Assembly: GCA_947475875.1 (NCBI GenBank) | Contig: CANJME010000005.1 | Coordinates: forward strand, 1 to 64,000 | Length of the DNA: 64,000 nucleotides | From: Caulobacteraceae bacterium | Lineage (GTDB): Bacteria > Pseudomonadota > Alphaproteobacteria > Caulobacterales > Caulobacteraceae | Reading direction: 5' to 3' | Part shown: in pieces, positions 34,371 through 44,401 of the stretch | How positions within the stretch are numbered: position 1 is the first letter of the stretch | Layout: each line of letters opens with the position of its first letter | Program-made: the position numbers and the translations under genes | The notes under the pieces: generated by a model | Database searches by the model: none | The model's input: the letters and a program-made list of their open reading frames with translations, nothing else | What the model was told of the DNA's origin: nothing

Positions 34371-35819
34371 TCATGTGCGCCCGTAGAGACGTTTTAACGC
34401 ATGAGGAGCCAAGTCGGGCAGGTCCTCGGCAATTAATCCTGGACCGAAACTGGCCCCGGCGTCCGCGTGAATCCATGATCCGGCGCAGGTGGCCTCGAAA
34501 CTGTCCATGCCCTGGGCAATCAGCCCGCCGATGAATCCGGCCAGGACGTCGCCCGAACCGGCCGTCGCGAGCCACGGGGCGGGTTCGACATTGACCGCCG
34601 CCCGCCCGTCCGGCGCTGCGATGACGGTGTCGGGGCCCTTCAGCAGCACCACGCAACCGGCGTAGACTGCGGCCTGACGGGCGGCGGTGATCCGGTCAGG
34701 CCGGGCGGCCAGCAGGCCGGGAAAGATCCGCTCAAACTCACCCGGGTGCGGGGTCAGCACATCGTCGCGGTCGAGCAGGCTGAACAGTCGGGCCGGATCG
34801 TCCTGGAACGAGGTCAGGGCGTCGGCGTCGAGCACCAGGGCCGCGCCCGTCTTGGCCAGGGCGAGAACCTGGGCGACTGTCGCCGATCCGACGCCGACCG
34901 CCGGGCCGATGATGACCGCGTCCGCGCCCTCGCCCAGCCGTACGAGCTCGGCCTCGCTGTCGAAGCCCCGCAGCATGATAGCTTCCAGATGGGCGGCGTT
35001 GACGGCGAGCGCGTCGGGCGGCGACAGCACCGTGACCAGACCCGCGCCGACCCGCAGCCCTCCCCTTGCCGCCAGCCGCGCTGCGCCGGTGTTCCACGGC
35101 CCGCCGGAAACCACGGCGAGGCGCCCGCGCAGATGCTTGTGGGTCTGGGCGTCCGGCCACGGAAAATGCTTTTGCCAAAGCGCCGGCGCATTGACGTGCA
35201 GGCTGGTCGGTGTGGGGCCAAGGCCGATGTCAGAGATGATGATCTCGCCGCAGGCGTCGGCGCCCGGCTGGAGCACATGGGCGGGCTTGCGGCGATGAAA
35301 GGTGACAGTGAGCGCAGCGGAGAAGGCGTCCGGGCCCAGCGCCTTGCCTGTGTCGCCTGCAATGCCACTGGGAATGTCGACCGCCACGACCTTGCGCCGG
35401 TCGGTTGCGCGGGCGCGGGCCTGGGCGGCGCCCTCCAGCGGTTTGGAGAGCCCCACGCCGAAGAACGCATCGACCACCAGCTCAGCCTCTCCGTCGGTGG
35501 GCGAAAGCTCCAGCGTCCGCCCTCGCCAGCGCGCGGCCATGGCCTGCGCATCCGGCGTTTGCGGCGGACCTGTCCGTTCAACCCAGACCGTCCAGCCCCG
35601 GCGTTTCAGCCGCCGGGCGATGACATAGCCGTCGCCGCCGTTGTTGCCCGGTCCGCAGAGCACCGCCGTGGGCCGTGGCGTCCAGCGCGCACAGATGGCG
35701 TCTGCTACCGCGCCGCCGGCCCGCTCCATCAGAGCCGTTCCGGGCGTACCCAGCCCGATGGCCGCCGCGTCGGCAGCGGCGGTCTCGGCGACGGTGAAGA
35801 TTTCGAGCCCGGTCGGCAT
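34371..35819 (-). CDS. nnr: Bifunctional NAD(P)H-hydrate epimerase/dehydratase Nnr
   Basis: 482 residues. The N-terminal epimerase (YjeF_N, about 1-210) has LCGPGNNGGDGYVIARRL and VAVDIPSGIAGDTG; the C-terminal ADP-dependent dehydratase (about 220-482) has DALTS, LTPHPGEFERIF, VLLKGPDTVIAAPDGR and the catalytic GSGDVLAGFIGGLIAQG. It repairs hydrated NADH and NADPH. It lies eight bases after the histidine phosphatase gene, in the same direction. Confidence 0.97.
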   Translation of the reverse strand: MPTGLEIFTVAETAAADAAAIGLGTPGTALMERAGGAVADAICARWTPRPTAVLCGPGNNGGDGYVIARRLKRRGWTVWVERTGPPQTPDAQAMAARWRGRTLELSPTDGEAELVVDAFFGVGLSKPLEGAAQARARATDRRKVVAVDIPSGIAGDTGKALGPDAFSAALTVTFHRRKPAHVLQPGADACGEIIISDIGLGPTPTSLHVNAPALWQKHFPWPDAQTHKHLRGRLAVVSGGPWNTGAARLAARGGLRVGAGLVTVLSPPDALAVNAAHLEAIMLRGFDSEAELVRLGEGADAVIIGPAVGVGSATVAQVLALAKTGAALVLDADALTSFQDDPARLFSLLDRDDVLTPHPGEFERIFPGLLAARPDRITAARQAAVYAGCVVLLKGPDTVIAAPDGRAAVNVEPAPWLATAGSGDVLAGFIGGLIAQGMDSFEATCAGSWIHADAGASFGPGLIAEDLPDLAPHALKRLYGRT

Positions 35820-35827
35820 GGCGATAT

Positions 35828-36911
<1,084 letters not shown>

Positions 36912-36954
36912 AACAACCTAATCATCGCGAACCATAACAAGGGGACTACTCGAC

Positions 36955-38364
36955 ATGACGACCGCCAAAGACATCCAGGCGCTGATCAAGGAAAAGGAGG
37001 TCCAGTACGTGGACGTCCGCTTTTCGGACATGCGCGGCAAGCTGCAGCACGTCACCTTCGACCTCAACCTCGTCGACGACGACTTTCTGAACGACGGCAC
37101 CATGTTCGACGGCTCGTCGATCGCCGGCTGGAAAGCGATCAACGAAAGCGACATGAAGCTGCGCCCGGACCTGGCCAGCGCCTATATCGACCCCTTCTAT
37201 CAGCAGACCACCCTGGTTCTGCACTGCGACGTCATCAATCCCAACGACGGCACGCCCTATAACCGCGACCCGCGTTCGATCGCCAAGGCGGCGCTGAACT
37301 TCGTCAAGTCGGCCGGCGTGGGCGACACCGTCTACTTCGGCCCCGAGGCCGAGTTCTTCATGTTCGACGACGTGCGCTGGGGCACCTCGCCGCAGAACAC
37401 CTTCTATTCCTATGACTCCACCGAGCTGCCGACCAGCTCGACCAAGGAATATCCCGAGGGCAACATGGGCCACCGCCCTGGGCCGAAGGGTGGCTATTTC
37501 CCGGTTAACCCGGTGGACTCAGCCCAGGACATCCGCGGCGAGATGCTGCAGATCATGGGCGAACTGGGCATGAAGCCGGAAAAGCACCACCACGAAGTGG
37601 CGCCCGCCCAGCACGAACTTGGTCTGATGTTCGACACCATGATCACCATGGCCGACCGTCTGCAGATGTATAAGTACGTCATCCACAACGTCGCCAACGC
37701 CTACGGCAAGACCGTCACCTTCATGGCCAAGCCGATGTTCGCCGATAACGGCTCGGGCATGCACGTCCACCAGTCGATCTGGAACAACGGCAAGCCGCTG
37801 TTCGCCGGCGACAAGTACGCCGGCCTGTCGCAAATGTGTCTGTGGTACATCGGCGGCGTCATCAAGCACGCCAAGGCGATCAACGCCTTCACCAACTCGA
37901 CCACCAACAGCTACAAGCGCCTGGTGCCCGGCTATGAAGCCCCCGTGAAGCTGGCCTACTCGGCCCGCAACCGCTCGGCCTCGATCCGCATCCCGCACGT
38001 CGACAGCCCCAAGGGCAAGCGTATCGAAGTCCGCTTCCCGGACCCGATGGGCAACCCCTATCTGGGCTTCACCGCCATGCTGATGGCCGGCATGGACGGC
38101 ATTATCAACCAGATCGATCCGGGCGGCCCGGCCGACAAGAACCTCTACGATCTGCCGCCGCGCGAGCAAAAGAAGATCCCCGAGGTGTGCGGCAGCTTGC
38201 GCGAAGCCCTCGAAAGCCTCGACAAGGATCGCGCCTTCCTGAAGGCCGGCGGCGTCATGGATGACGATTTCATCGACGCCTACATCGAGCTGAAGATGGA
38301 AGAAGTGATGCGGCTTGCCCTGCACCCGCACCCGGTCGAATTCGACATGTACTACAAGTGCTAA
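36955..38364 (+). CDS. glnA: Glutamine synthetase, type I
   Basis: 469 residues; ATG 36955 behind AAGGGGA. Joins ammonia to glutamate using ATP. GSI landmarks: [18 protein letters not shown], the metal residues in [33 protein letters not shown]-type loop, NRSASIRIP and the adenylylation tyrosine in KNLYDLPP, which means regulation by GlnE is expected. A terminator follows 27 bases on. Confidence 0.98.
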   Translation: MTTAKDIQALIKEKEVQYVDVRFSDMRGKLQHVTFDLNLVDDDFLNDGTMFDGSSIAGWKAINESDMKLRPDLASAYIDPFYQQTTLVLHCDVINPNDGTPYNRDPRSIAKAALNFVKSAGVGDTVYFGPEAEFFMFDDVRWGTSPQNTFYSYDSTELPTSSTKEYPEGNMGHRPGPKGGYFPVNPVDSAQDIRGEMLQIMGELGMKPEKHHHEVAPAQHELGLMFDTMITMADRLQMYKYVIHNVANAYGKTVTFMAKPMFADNGSGMHVHQSIWNNGKPLFAGDKYAGLSQMCLWYIGGVIKHAKAINAFTNSTTNSYKRLVPGYEAPVKLAYSARNRSASIRIPHVDSPKGKRIEVRFPDPMGNPYLGFTAMLMAGMDGIINQIDPGGPADKNLYDLPPREQKKIPEVCGSLREALESLDKDRAFLKAGGVMDDDFIDAYIELKMEEVMRLALHPHPVEFDMYYKC

Positions 38365-38391
38365 TCGACTGAAGTTCAGGTGAATGTGAGA

Positions 38392-38417
38392 GGGCCGCAG
38401 GAAACCGCGGCCCTTTT
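38392..38417 (+). terminator. Intrinsic terminator after glnA
   Basis: GGGCCGC (38392-38398) and GCGGCCC (38407-38413) form a 7-bp stem with loop AGGAAACC, followed by TTTT. It sits between glnA and the convergent response-regulator gene. Confidence 0.85.
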
Positions 38418-38420
38418 GCT

Positions 38421-38840
38421 TTACGACGCCAGTTGCATCGGCGGAGTGTCGCGGCAAGGCGGGACGGCGAGCATCTGCCTGACCAGCTCTACCAGTTCAT
38501 CCAGGTCATAGGGCTTGGGCAGGAAGCGCGCGCGATGCGGCATTTCCCCGAGGCTGGGCTGGGCCCGGCCCGAAACCAGCAGCAGGCGAATATCAGGCCA
38601 TTGCAGACAAACCTTTTGCGCCAGAGCCAGGCCGTCCATTTCTCCGGGCATGTTGATGTCGGTGAACAGCAGGCTGATCTGGCGGTTATTCCTGAGCAAG
38701 CGAAGAGCCGCCTCGGCGTCTGCGGCCTCAATGACGACATAGCCCGCGTGGGTGAGCACTTCGGCGCCCAAAAGCCGTATCATAGGCTCGTCCTCAACCA
38801 TGAGGACGACGGCCGGACCTGTTCCTGGCAATCTGTTCAT
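38421..38840 (-). CDS. Single-domain response regulator
   Basis: 139 residues, receiver domain only. Acid pocket E16-D17, phospho-acceptor D61 in LLFTDINMPG, and the conserved K109 in FLPKPYD. With no output domain it should act by protein contact or as a phosphate relay, like many receivers paired with HWE/HisKA_2 kinases in alphaproteobacteria. It follows the kinase gene by 79 bases on the same strand and probably receives its phosphate. Confidence 0.93.
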   Translation of the reverse strand: MNRLPGTGPAVVLMVEDEPMIRLLGAEVLTHAGYVVIEAADAEAALRLLRNNRQISLLFTDINMPGEMDGLALAQKVCLQWPDIRLLLVSGRAQPSLGEMPHRARFLPKPYDLDELVELVRQMLAVPPCRDTPPMQLAS

Positions 38841-38919
38841 GCAAGTGCAACGCCTCGCCTGCCGCTAGGTTCATCACAATCTTTCGTGTGATCAGCGGTT
38901 TATGAGGCGCGTTGGGGCC

Positions 38920-39969
38920 CTAGACTGCTTTCTGGGGGGCAGGTGTGTCACCCACGACCGCGTGTCTTGCCGCCGGCATGTGGGCGATCGAGATCTTTGT
39001 GCCCGGATGCAGGTCGTCGACATCGACGCGGGCGCCGAGTTGTTTGGCCAGGGCCTGAACGATGCTGGTGCCAAGCCCCGCCATGACCGGTGGCTTGACC
39101 TTGGGAATGCCGACTCCGTCATCGGACACTGACAGCGTCCACATCCCGCCTTCGGTCTGGTAGTCGACCTTGATGGCGCCGCCTCGCCCGTCCGGAAAGG
39201 CGTGCTTCAGGGAATTGATGACCAGTTCGGTGACAATCAGGCCCATGCTGACCGAAACGCCAGCGTCAACTGTCGCCTCTTCTGCCGTTACCGTCAGCGA
39301 GAGGTTGTCGTCGGCGATCATCGAAGCGGCGATGGTCGCGCAAAGCTTGGTCAGGTAGGCGCCGATGTTGACCGTTCCGAGGGTGGAGACCGCCAGTTGC
39401 TGCTGCAGTTCGGCCACCGACATGACCCGGTGATGGGCGTCACGCAGGTGGCTGCGGGTTTCTTCGGACTGGGCGCGCTTGGCGCCCTGCATCATGACAC
39501 TGGCGATGATCTGCAGGCTGTTGGCGACCCGGTGACGCACTTCCTGCACGAGAAGCTCGTTGTTGCGAGCCAGTTCCTGGTTTTGATGCTGCTGATCACG
39601 CAGCAGCTTGCGGTCTTTGCTTGTCCTGGCGCGGGCCTCGGTGACGTCGGCCACGGCCATCAGCAGCCGGGTCTCGTTCGGATTACCGTAGGCCAGCTTG
39701 TGGACATTGATGACAAGACAAAGCGTCGGCAGACCGGGACGGTGGAGCTCCATCTCGTAGGCCTCGATTTCCGCGTCACCTGAGGCCGTGGCCTTGAACA
39801 GCGAGCGCAGTTGCGGCACGTCCCACGCACCCTTGCCCAGCTGGAACAGCGTACGGCCCGCGGCCTGCGAATGGTCGATATCGAAGGCCTGACAGAACGA
39901 CGCGCTGGCTGCGATGACGGTCACATCCCCATCCAGCAGAACCAGAGGCGCGGTTGAGGAAAACACCAT
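38920..39969 (-). CDS. PAS-domain sensor histidine kinase, HisKA_2 type
   Basis: 349 residues without a membrane segment, so a soluble sensor. A PAS-like domain (about 5-112) is followed by a coiled linker and the HisKA_2 dimerisation box with H146 in EVRHRVANSLQIIASVM, then the HATPase_c domain (TELVINSLKHAFPDG, VSDDGVGIP, GLGTSIVQALAKQLG). The signal is unknown. I see no cysteine placed like the flavin-binding Cys of LOV domains (NCRFLQ), so a light sensor is not supported. Upstream of the response regulator. Confidence 0.92.
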   Translation of the reverse strand: MVFSSTAPLVLLDGDVTVIAASASFCQAFDIDHSQAAGRTLFQLGKGAWDVPQLRSLFKATASGDAEIEAYEMELHRPGLPTLCLVINVHKLAYGNPNETRLLMAVADVTEARARTSKDRKLLRDQQHQNQELARNNELLVQEVRHRVANSLQIIASVMMQGAKRAQSEETRSHLRDAHHRVMSVAELQQQLAVSTLGTVNIGAYLTKLCATIAASMIADDNLSLTVTAEEATVDAGVSVSMGLIVTELVINSLKHAFPDGRGGAIKVDYQTEGGMWTLSVSDDGVGIPKVKPPVMAGLGTSIVQALAKQLGARVDVDDLHPGTKISIAHMPAARHAVVGDTPAPQKAV

Positions 39970-40256
39970 GGCAAGCGCCAGGCTCAGGCCCGGATCGTCG
40001 ACTGGTAATTTACCTGGGGAGCCAAGGGCGCGCCGATCCGATGACCCGGGACTCGCGAAGCGAAAGCCACACCGGGGGCAGGAGGGGCGTTCGCGCCAGC
40101 CCTGCAGAAAGGCAGCCTATCATAAACTCGTCCCGCCGGTACTACACATACCGCCGCGCTACCCAAAACCAGCACATATGGGTGCGCCGCGAGGACAGGC
40201 CTTGCAAACCCGCCCAACAACGGGGCTAGAAGGGCATTATCCAAGGAGGACAACCG
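39970..40256. other. 287-base gap with no recognised gene
   Basis: Divergent region between the kinase gene and bcp. I see no coding frame with family support, no tRNA and no terminator. The last bases before bcp carry a good ribosome site (AAGGAGG at 40241-40247). Confidence 0.5.
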
Positions 40257-40724
40257 ATGCCCGAACTGAAGGAAGGCGACGCCGCCCCAGATTTCACCCT
40301 GCCCACCGACCAGGGCGAGGTTTCGCTGTCCAGTCTGCGGGGCAAGCTGGTGGTGCTCTATTTCTACCCCAAGGACGACACCTCGGGTTGCACCGTCGAA
40401 GCCCAGGACTTCACCTCCCGCCTGGCCTCGTTTGAAAAGGCCAGGGCCACGGTGATCGGCGTCTCAAAGGACAGTCCGAAATCCCACGCCCGATTTCGCG
40501 CCAAATACGATCTGGCGCACGTCCTCGCCTCCGACGAGGATACCGCAGTGATGGGGAAATACGGCGTCTGGGTCGAAAAGAGCATGTACGGGCGCAAGTA
40601 CATGGGCGCATCGCGCGACACCTTCCTGATCGGCGCCGACGGCAAAATCCGCAAGATCTGGCGCAAGGCCAAAGTCTCGGGCCACTCCCAGGACGTGCTC
40701 GCCGCGCTCAAGTCGATGAGCTGA
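40257..40724 (+). CDS. bcp: Peroxiredoxin of the Bcp/PrxQ family
   Basis: 155 residues. Reduces peroxides with the peroxidatic C45 in TSGCTVEAQDF. E. coli Bcp has a resolving cysteine five residues later; here that position is Gln50 and no other cysteine is present, so this is a one-Cys form that needs an outside thiol. Start chosen at ATG 40257 behind AAGGAGG. Confidence 0.94.
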   Translation: MPELKEGDAAPDFTLPTDQGEVSLSSLRGKLVVLYFYPKDDTSGCTVEAQDFTSRLASFEKARATVIGVSKDSPKSHARFRAKYDLAHVLASDEDTAVMGKYGVWVEKSMYGRKYMGASRDTFLIGADGKIRKIWRKAKVSGHSQDVLAALKSMS

Positions 40725-40923
40725 ACATCGTTCTCCTTGAACATTGTCGGGAAGGCGACATTCACGCGATAAAACAAGGCATTTAGGGCCCGCGCTTGAC
40801 CAAAAACTTCACGTCATGCGGGAATTGCCGGATATGTGAACGGCCTTCCGGGCGAGCGGACTTGCATAACTCCTTCTTATAATTGCATATCGCCCACGAC
40901 TAAGGGCGGGAAACCCCAAGGAT

Positions 40924-42051
40924 ATGGTGGCACTCGACATTGCGCGCTGGCGCAAGGCCCTGGAGGCCTATTTCCCCGAACGCCACATCTATGTGCGCTC
41001 GGGCGGGGAAGTCCGCGCCGTTGCGCTGAGCACGGGACGGCAGATGGCGATCGCCTCGGCAATCGCCGCCTGCGCCCTGTGGATGGGCATTTCCACCGCC
41101 GCCATGGCCGTCGGCGCCATGTCCGACAGCAAGGTTGAAAAGGCGGTCGCCGCCGAGCGGGCCAAGTTCGAGCGCCGTATGGCCGACCGCGAAGCGCGCC
41201 TGAACAGCGCTGTTGTGCAGCTCTCCGACACCAACGGCTCGACCGAAATGCTGGCGCAAGCCGTGGAGCATCGCCAGGCTGCGCTCGCGATGTTGCTCGA
41301 CGCCGCGGGCGCTACCGCAGCGCCCACCCAGACATTGGTCGGCACGCCCTCCGAACGCATCCAGACGGTCAGCAACGATACCGATAGGCTGATCGACCAG
41401 GCCGAAACCTACGCCAAGACCAGAGCCGAGCGTCTGCGCCTGGCCCTTCGCCTGGCCGGCCTCAATCCCGCCGCGCAGTCCCCGCCCGGCGCCGCCCTGG
41501 GCGGGCCGCTGATCGAGGCGGGTGATCCGCGCGCGCTGGCCGCCGTTCTCGACGTCGATGAAGATTTCGCCCGCCGCATCCAGCGCGCCGCCAACGACAT
41601 GTCTGATATTCGCGTCATGAAGGTCGCCGCCGAGAAACTGCCCATCGCCGCCCCCACCGTCGGCACGCGCCGCTCCAGCGGCTTTGGCGTGCGCCTCGAT
41701 CCCTTTTCGCGGTCGGTCGCCTTCCATTCGGGCCTCGACTTTTCGGCGGCCATGCGCACGCTGGTCTATTCCACGGGCCCGGGCATTGTCTCCTACGTCG
41801 GGCCTCGTAACGGCTATGGCAACGTCGTGGAAATCGATCACGGCGGCGGCTTCAAAACCCGATACGGCCACCTGTCGTCCTCAACAGTCGCGGTTGGCCA
41901 GCATGTCGCGGTGGGTCAGCGGATCGCATCCACCGGCAGCTCGGGCCGTTCAACCGGACCGCATCTGCATTATGAAGTATGGGTCAATGGGCGGGCGCAA
42001 AATCCAGATCGTTTTTTGAAGGCAGGTTCTTATGTTCACGAAGCCGAATAG
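40924..42051 (+). CDS. lmdC: M23-family peptidoglycan endopeptidase partnered with bactofilin
   Basis: 375 residues. A cytoplasmic head (1-40), one membrane span (about 41-63), a charged coiled-coil (67-130), a linker, and a C-terminal LytM domain (about 250-365). Zinc and catalytic residues are H268 and D272 (HSGLDFS), H316 (RYGHLSS), and H347-x-H349 (PHLHYEVW), all intact, so it should be active. The downstream bactofilin gene overlaps it by 20 bases. The same pair, LmdC and BacA, is described in stalked alphaproteobacteria, where the bactofilin places the enzyme; the symbol is given on that synteny. Confidence 0.85.
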   Translation: MVALDIARWRKALEAYFPERHIYVRSGGEVRAVALSTGRQMAIASAIAACALWMGISTAAMAVGAMSDSKVEKAVAAERAKFERRMADREARLNSAVVQLSDTNGSTEMLAQAVEHRQAALAMLLDAAGATAAPTQTLVGTPSERIQTVSNDTDRLIDQAETYAKTRAERLRLALRLAGLNPAAQSPPGAALGGPLIEAGDPRALAAVLDVDEDFARRIQRAANDMSDIRVMKVAAEKLPIAAPTVGTRRSSGFGVRLDPFSRSVAFHSGLDFSAAMRTLVYSTGPGIVSYVGPRNGYGNVVEIDHGGGFKTRYGHLSSSTVAVGQHVAVGQRIASTGSSGRSTGPHLHYEVWVNGRAQNPDRFLKAGSYVHEAE

Positions 42052-42529
42052 CCCCATGTCATCCACCGATCCCATCGACACCAACCTCGATATGCCCTCA
42101 CCCCGAAAAGGGCCCAGGGCCGCGAGCCTGATTTCCAGCGACATGAAGATCGAGGGCAGCGTCTCCTGCGAAGGCGAACTGCAGATCGACGGCAATGTGA
42201 AGGGGGACGTCAAGGTCGCCCGGCTGACCATCGGCGAGCACGGTGAAATCGAAGGTTCAATCGTCGCCGAAAGCGTCGAATGCCGCGGCCGCGTGATCGG
42301 CTCGGTCACCGCCAAGCAGGTGCGCCTGCACGCCCAGAGCCACGTCGACGGCGATATCACCCACGAGCAGCTTGCCATGGAAGCCGGCGCCTTCTTCCAG
42401 GGCCGGTCCTTACGCCTGCAACGCCCCGCCGCGCCCAAGCCCGCCGCCGCGCCGAGCTTTGCCGCTCCGGCCGCGCCTGGCGCCAACGCCAATACCAACG
42501 GAACGTCTTCCACGACACCGTCGGTCTAG
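42032..42529 (+). CDS. bacA: Bactofilin BacA
   Basis: 165 residues. The central bactofilin domain (about 28-132) is a right-handed beta-helix with repeats such as IEGSVSCEGELQIDGNVKGD and HGEIEGSIVAESVECRGRVIG, between short disordered ends; the C-terminal tail is rich in Ala and Pro. Bactofilins polymerise into membrane-bound filaments that localise cell-wall enzymes. The start may be ATG 42032, inside the M23 gene, or the ATG at 42056. Confidence 0.93.
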   Translation: MFTKPNSPMSSTDPIDTNLDMPSPRKGPRAASLISSDMKIEGSVSCEGELQIDGNVKGDVKVARLTIGEHGEIEGSIVAESVECRGRVIGSVTAKQVRLHAQSHVDGDITHEQLAMEAGAFFQGRSLRLQRPAAPKPAAAPSFAAPAAPGANANTNGTSSTTPSV

Positions 42530-42574
42530 CCGCGCTCCGCCCTCCCCTCTATGGAGGGTGAGAGAGAGGATCCC

Positions 42575-43441
42575 ATGACAGAGTTTTCGACCCTGACGCT
42601 CGAGGTGACGGACGGCGTTGCCGTGGTGACATTTTCGCGTCCCGAGCAAATGAACACCTTTACGCCCACGAGCATGCTCGAGCTGATGAAGGTGTTCGAC
42701 ATTACCGACGCTGACGATGCGGTGAAATCAGTGATCGTCACCGGCTCGGGCCGGGCGTTCTGCGCGGGGGCGGACCTCGGCGAAGGCGGCAACACCTTCA
42801 ACTATCACAAACGCGACGCCAGTGAGCAGATCATGGTGGGTGGCATCCGCAGGGATGGCGGCGGCCGCGTCTCCTTGCGCATCTTCCAGAGCCTGAAACC
42901 GGTGATCGCCGCCTGTAACGGCGCGGCGGTCGGCGTCGGCGCGACCATGCAGCTGCCGATGGATTTCCGCCTGGCCTCGGCCACCGCCCGCTACGGTTTT
43001 GTCTTTGCTCGCCGGGGCATCGTGCCCGAGGCCTGCTCCAGCTGGTTCCTGCCGCGCCTGGTGGGCATGCCGACCGCGCTGGAGTGGGTCTATTCCGGTC
43101 GGGTGTTCAACGCCGACGAAGCCCTGGCCAAGGGTCTTGTCCAATCCCTACACGCGCCTGAGGATCTAATGCCGGCGGCGATGGAATTCGCCCGCAAGCT
43201 GACCGAGGCCTCCGCCCCGGTGTCGGTCGCCCTGTCGCGCCAGATGCTGTGGCGCGGGTTCGGTGCGACCCATCCGATGGAAGGCCACATCATGGAAAGC
43301 CGTGCGCTCGCCTCACGCGGCAAGAACACCGATACCGCCGAGGGCGTAGCCGCCTTCAAGGAAAAGCGCGAGGCGCATTTCCCGAACAAGGTTTCGAGCG
43401 ACTATCCGGACCTGTTCGATCCGGAACCTGACTTCCGTTAA
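42575..43441 (+). CDS. Enoyl-CoA hydratase/isomerase family protein
   Basis: 288 residues from ATG 42575, behind GAGAGAGAGGA. Crotonase fold: oxyanion-hole segment GRAFCAGADLGEG and the second loop AACNGAAVGVGATMQLPMDFRLA; GIVPEACSSWFLPRLVG carries the usual Glu. Probably hydrates enoyl-CoA in fatty-acid or related breakdown, though the family has many reactions. CCCTCC/GGAGGG (42540-42558) forms a small hairpin upstream. Converges with the next gene, overlapping by four bases. Confidence 0.92.
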   Translation: MTEFSTLTLEVTDGVAVVTFSRPEQMNTFTPTSMLELMKVFDITDADDAVKSVIVTGSGRAFCAGADLGEGGNTFNYHKRDASEQIMVGGIRRDGGGRVSLRIFQSLKPVIAACNGAAVGVGATMQLPMDFRLASATARYGFVFARRGIVPEACSSWFLPRLVGMPTALEWVYSGRVFNADEALAKGLVQSLHAPEDLMPAAMEFARKLTEASAPVSVALSRQMLWRGFGATHPMEGHIMESRALASRGKNTDTAEGVAAFKEKREAHFPNKVSSDYPDLFDPEPDFR

Positions 43442-44322
43442 ACCAGCTTGCGCTTGTACATCGGCAGCAGCAGGGCCCAGGCCCGGTCGGCCTCGGCCTT
43501 GTTGTAGACATCGCTGCCGGCCACGCACCAGCCGTGGTTGGCGCGGAACACCTCGACGTGGTGCGCCTGCTTGTTGGTTTCGTACGTCGTATTCAGAATA
43601 GTCTTCGACGTCGGCTGGGACATGTCGTCGTTCTGGGCGATGCAGTTCAGGAACTCCGCGGCCGGGTTCTTGGCCGCGAAGGTGTGCGGGCTGGTCGCCG
43701 CCGCCGAGGTCAGGCCGCCGCCATGGAAAGTGGCTCCGGCCGCCACGCGGTCTGGATGGTTGCCGACGGTGCGCATCACGGGCGGGCCGCCCCAGCAATA
43801 GCCCTGGACGCCCATTTTTTTCTTCTTGTTGGTCTGCGGCTGGGCGTCGAGGAAAGCGATGAAGGTGTTACAGTCCTTGTCGACCAGATCCATATTGGGG
43901 GTCGCCGGCAGCTGGGCGCGGTCGCGGGCGAAGTTGAAATTGTCGCCGATCACCGGCGCCTTCTTGGCGCGGTAATAGATGTTCGGGATCAGCACGACGT
44001 AGCCTTCTGACGCCAGGGCCTTGCCGATGTCCCGGAACGCGGGCCGCAGGCTCATGATGTCCGGCCAGATCAGAACCGCGGGCCATTTGCCCCGGCCCGT
44101 CGGATAGAACAGCGCGGCGTCGGCCTTGCCGTCGGCGGTGGTGATTTCGACGTCCTTTACAGTGACTTCCTTGGCCGCGGCGGCGCCCCCGCTGCTGGTC
44201 GCGCAACCGGCCAGCCCTGTCACCGCGACCCCGGCGGTTACTGCCGAAAGCGTGCTGAAATTGCGCCGTGACATCTTGCTGGTGTCACGGACGATGCCTG
44301 GAGAAACGTCTTCATCGCACAT
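43438..44322 (-). CDS. Exported dienelactone hydrolase-family protein
   Basis: 294 residues. The N-terminus combines a twin-arginine-like SRRNFSTLSAVTAG with a lipobox LAGC40, so it may be a Tat-exported lipoprotein. The alpha/beta hydrolase has the DLH-type nucleophile Cys in GVQGYCWGG, and His in RANHGWC. The body includes AVLIWPDIMSLRPAFR, common in this branch. Substrate unknown. ATG 44274, just before the RR, is another possible start. Confidence 0.88.
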   Translation of the reverse strand: MCDEDVSPGIVRDTSKMSRRNFSTLSAVTAGVAVTGLAGCATSSGGAAAAKEVTVKDVEITTADGKADAALFYPTGRGKWPAVLIWPDIMSLRPAFRDIGKALASEGYVVLIPNIYYRAKKAPVIGDNFNFARDRAQLPATPNMDLVDKDCNTFIAFLDAQPQTNKKKKMGVQGYCWGGPPVMRTVGNHPDRVAAGATFHGGGLTSAAATSPHTFAAKNPAAEFLNCIAQNDDMSQPTSKTILNTTYETNKQAHHVEVFRANHGWCVAGSDVYNKAEADRAWALLLPMYKRKLV

Positions 44323-44401
44323 GGCGGTACCTCCCTTTGGTGTTGTTTGGGCCGATCATCCACCGAAAACCGGTCCCTCGCCAGCGGGAAATTCGCCGGG
44401 G

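Noticed and set aside
38920-39969. LOV-type blue-light kinase
   Set aside because: The PAS domain lacks the cysteine motif needed to bind flavin.
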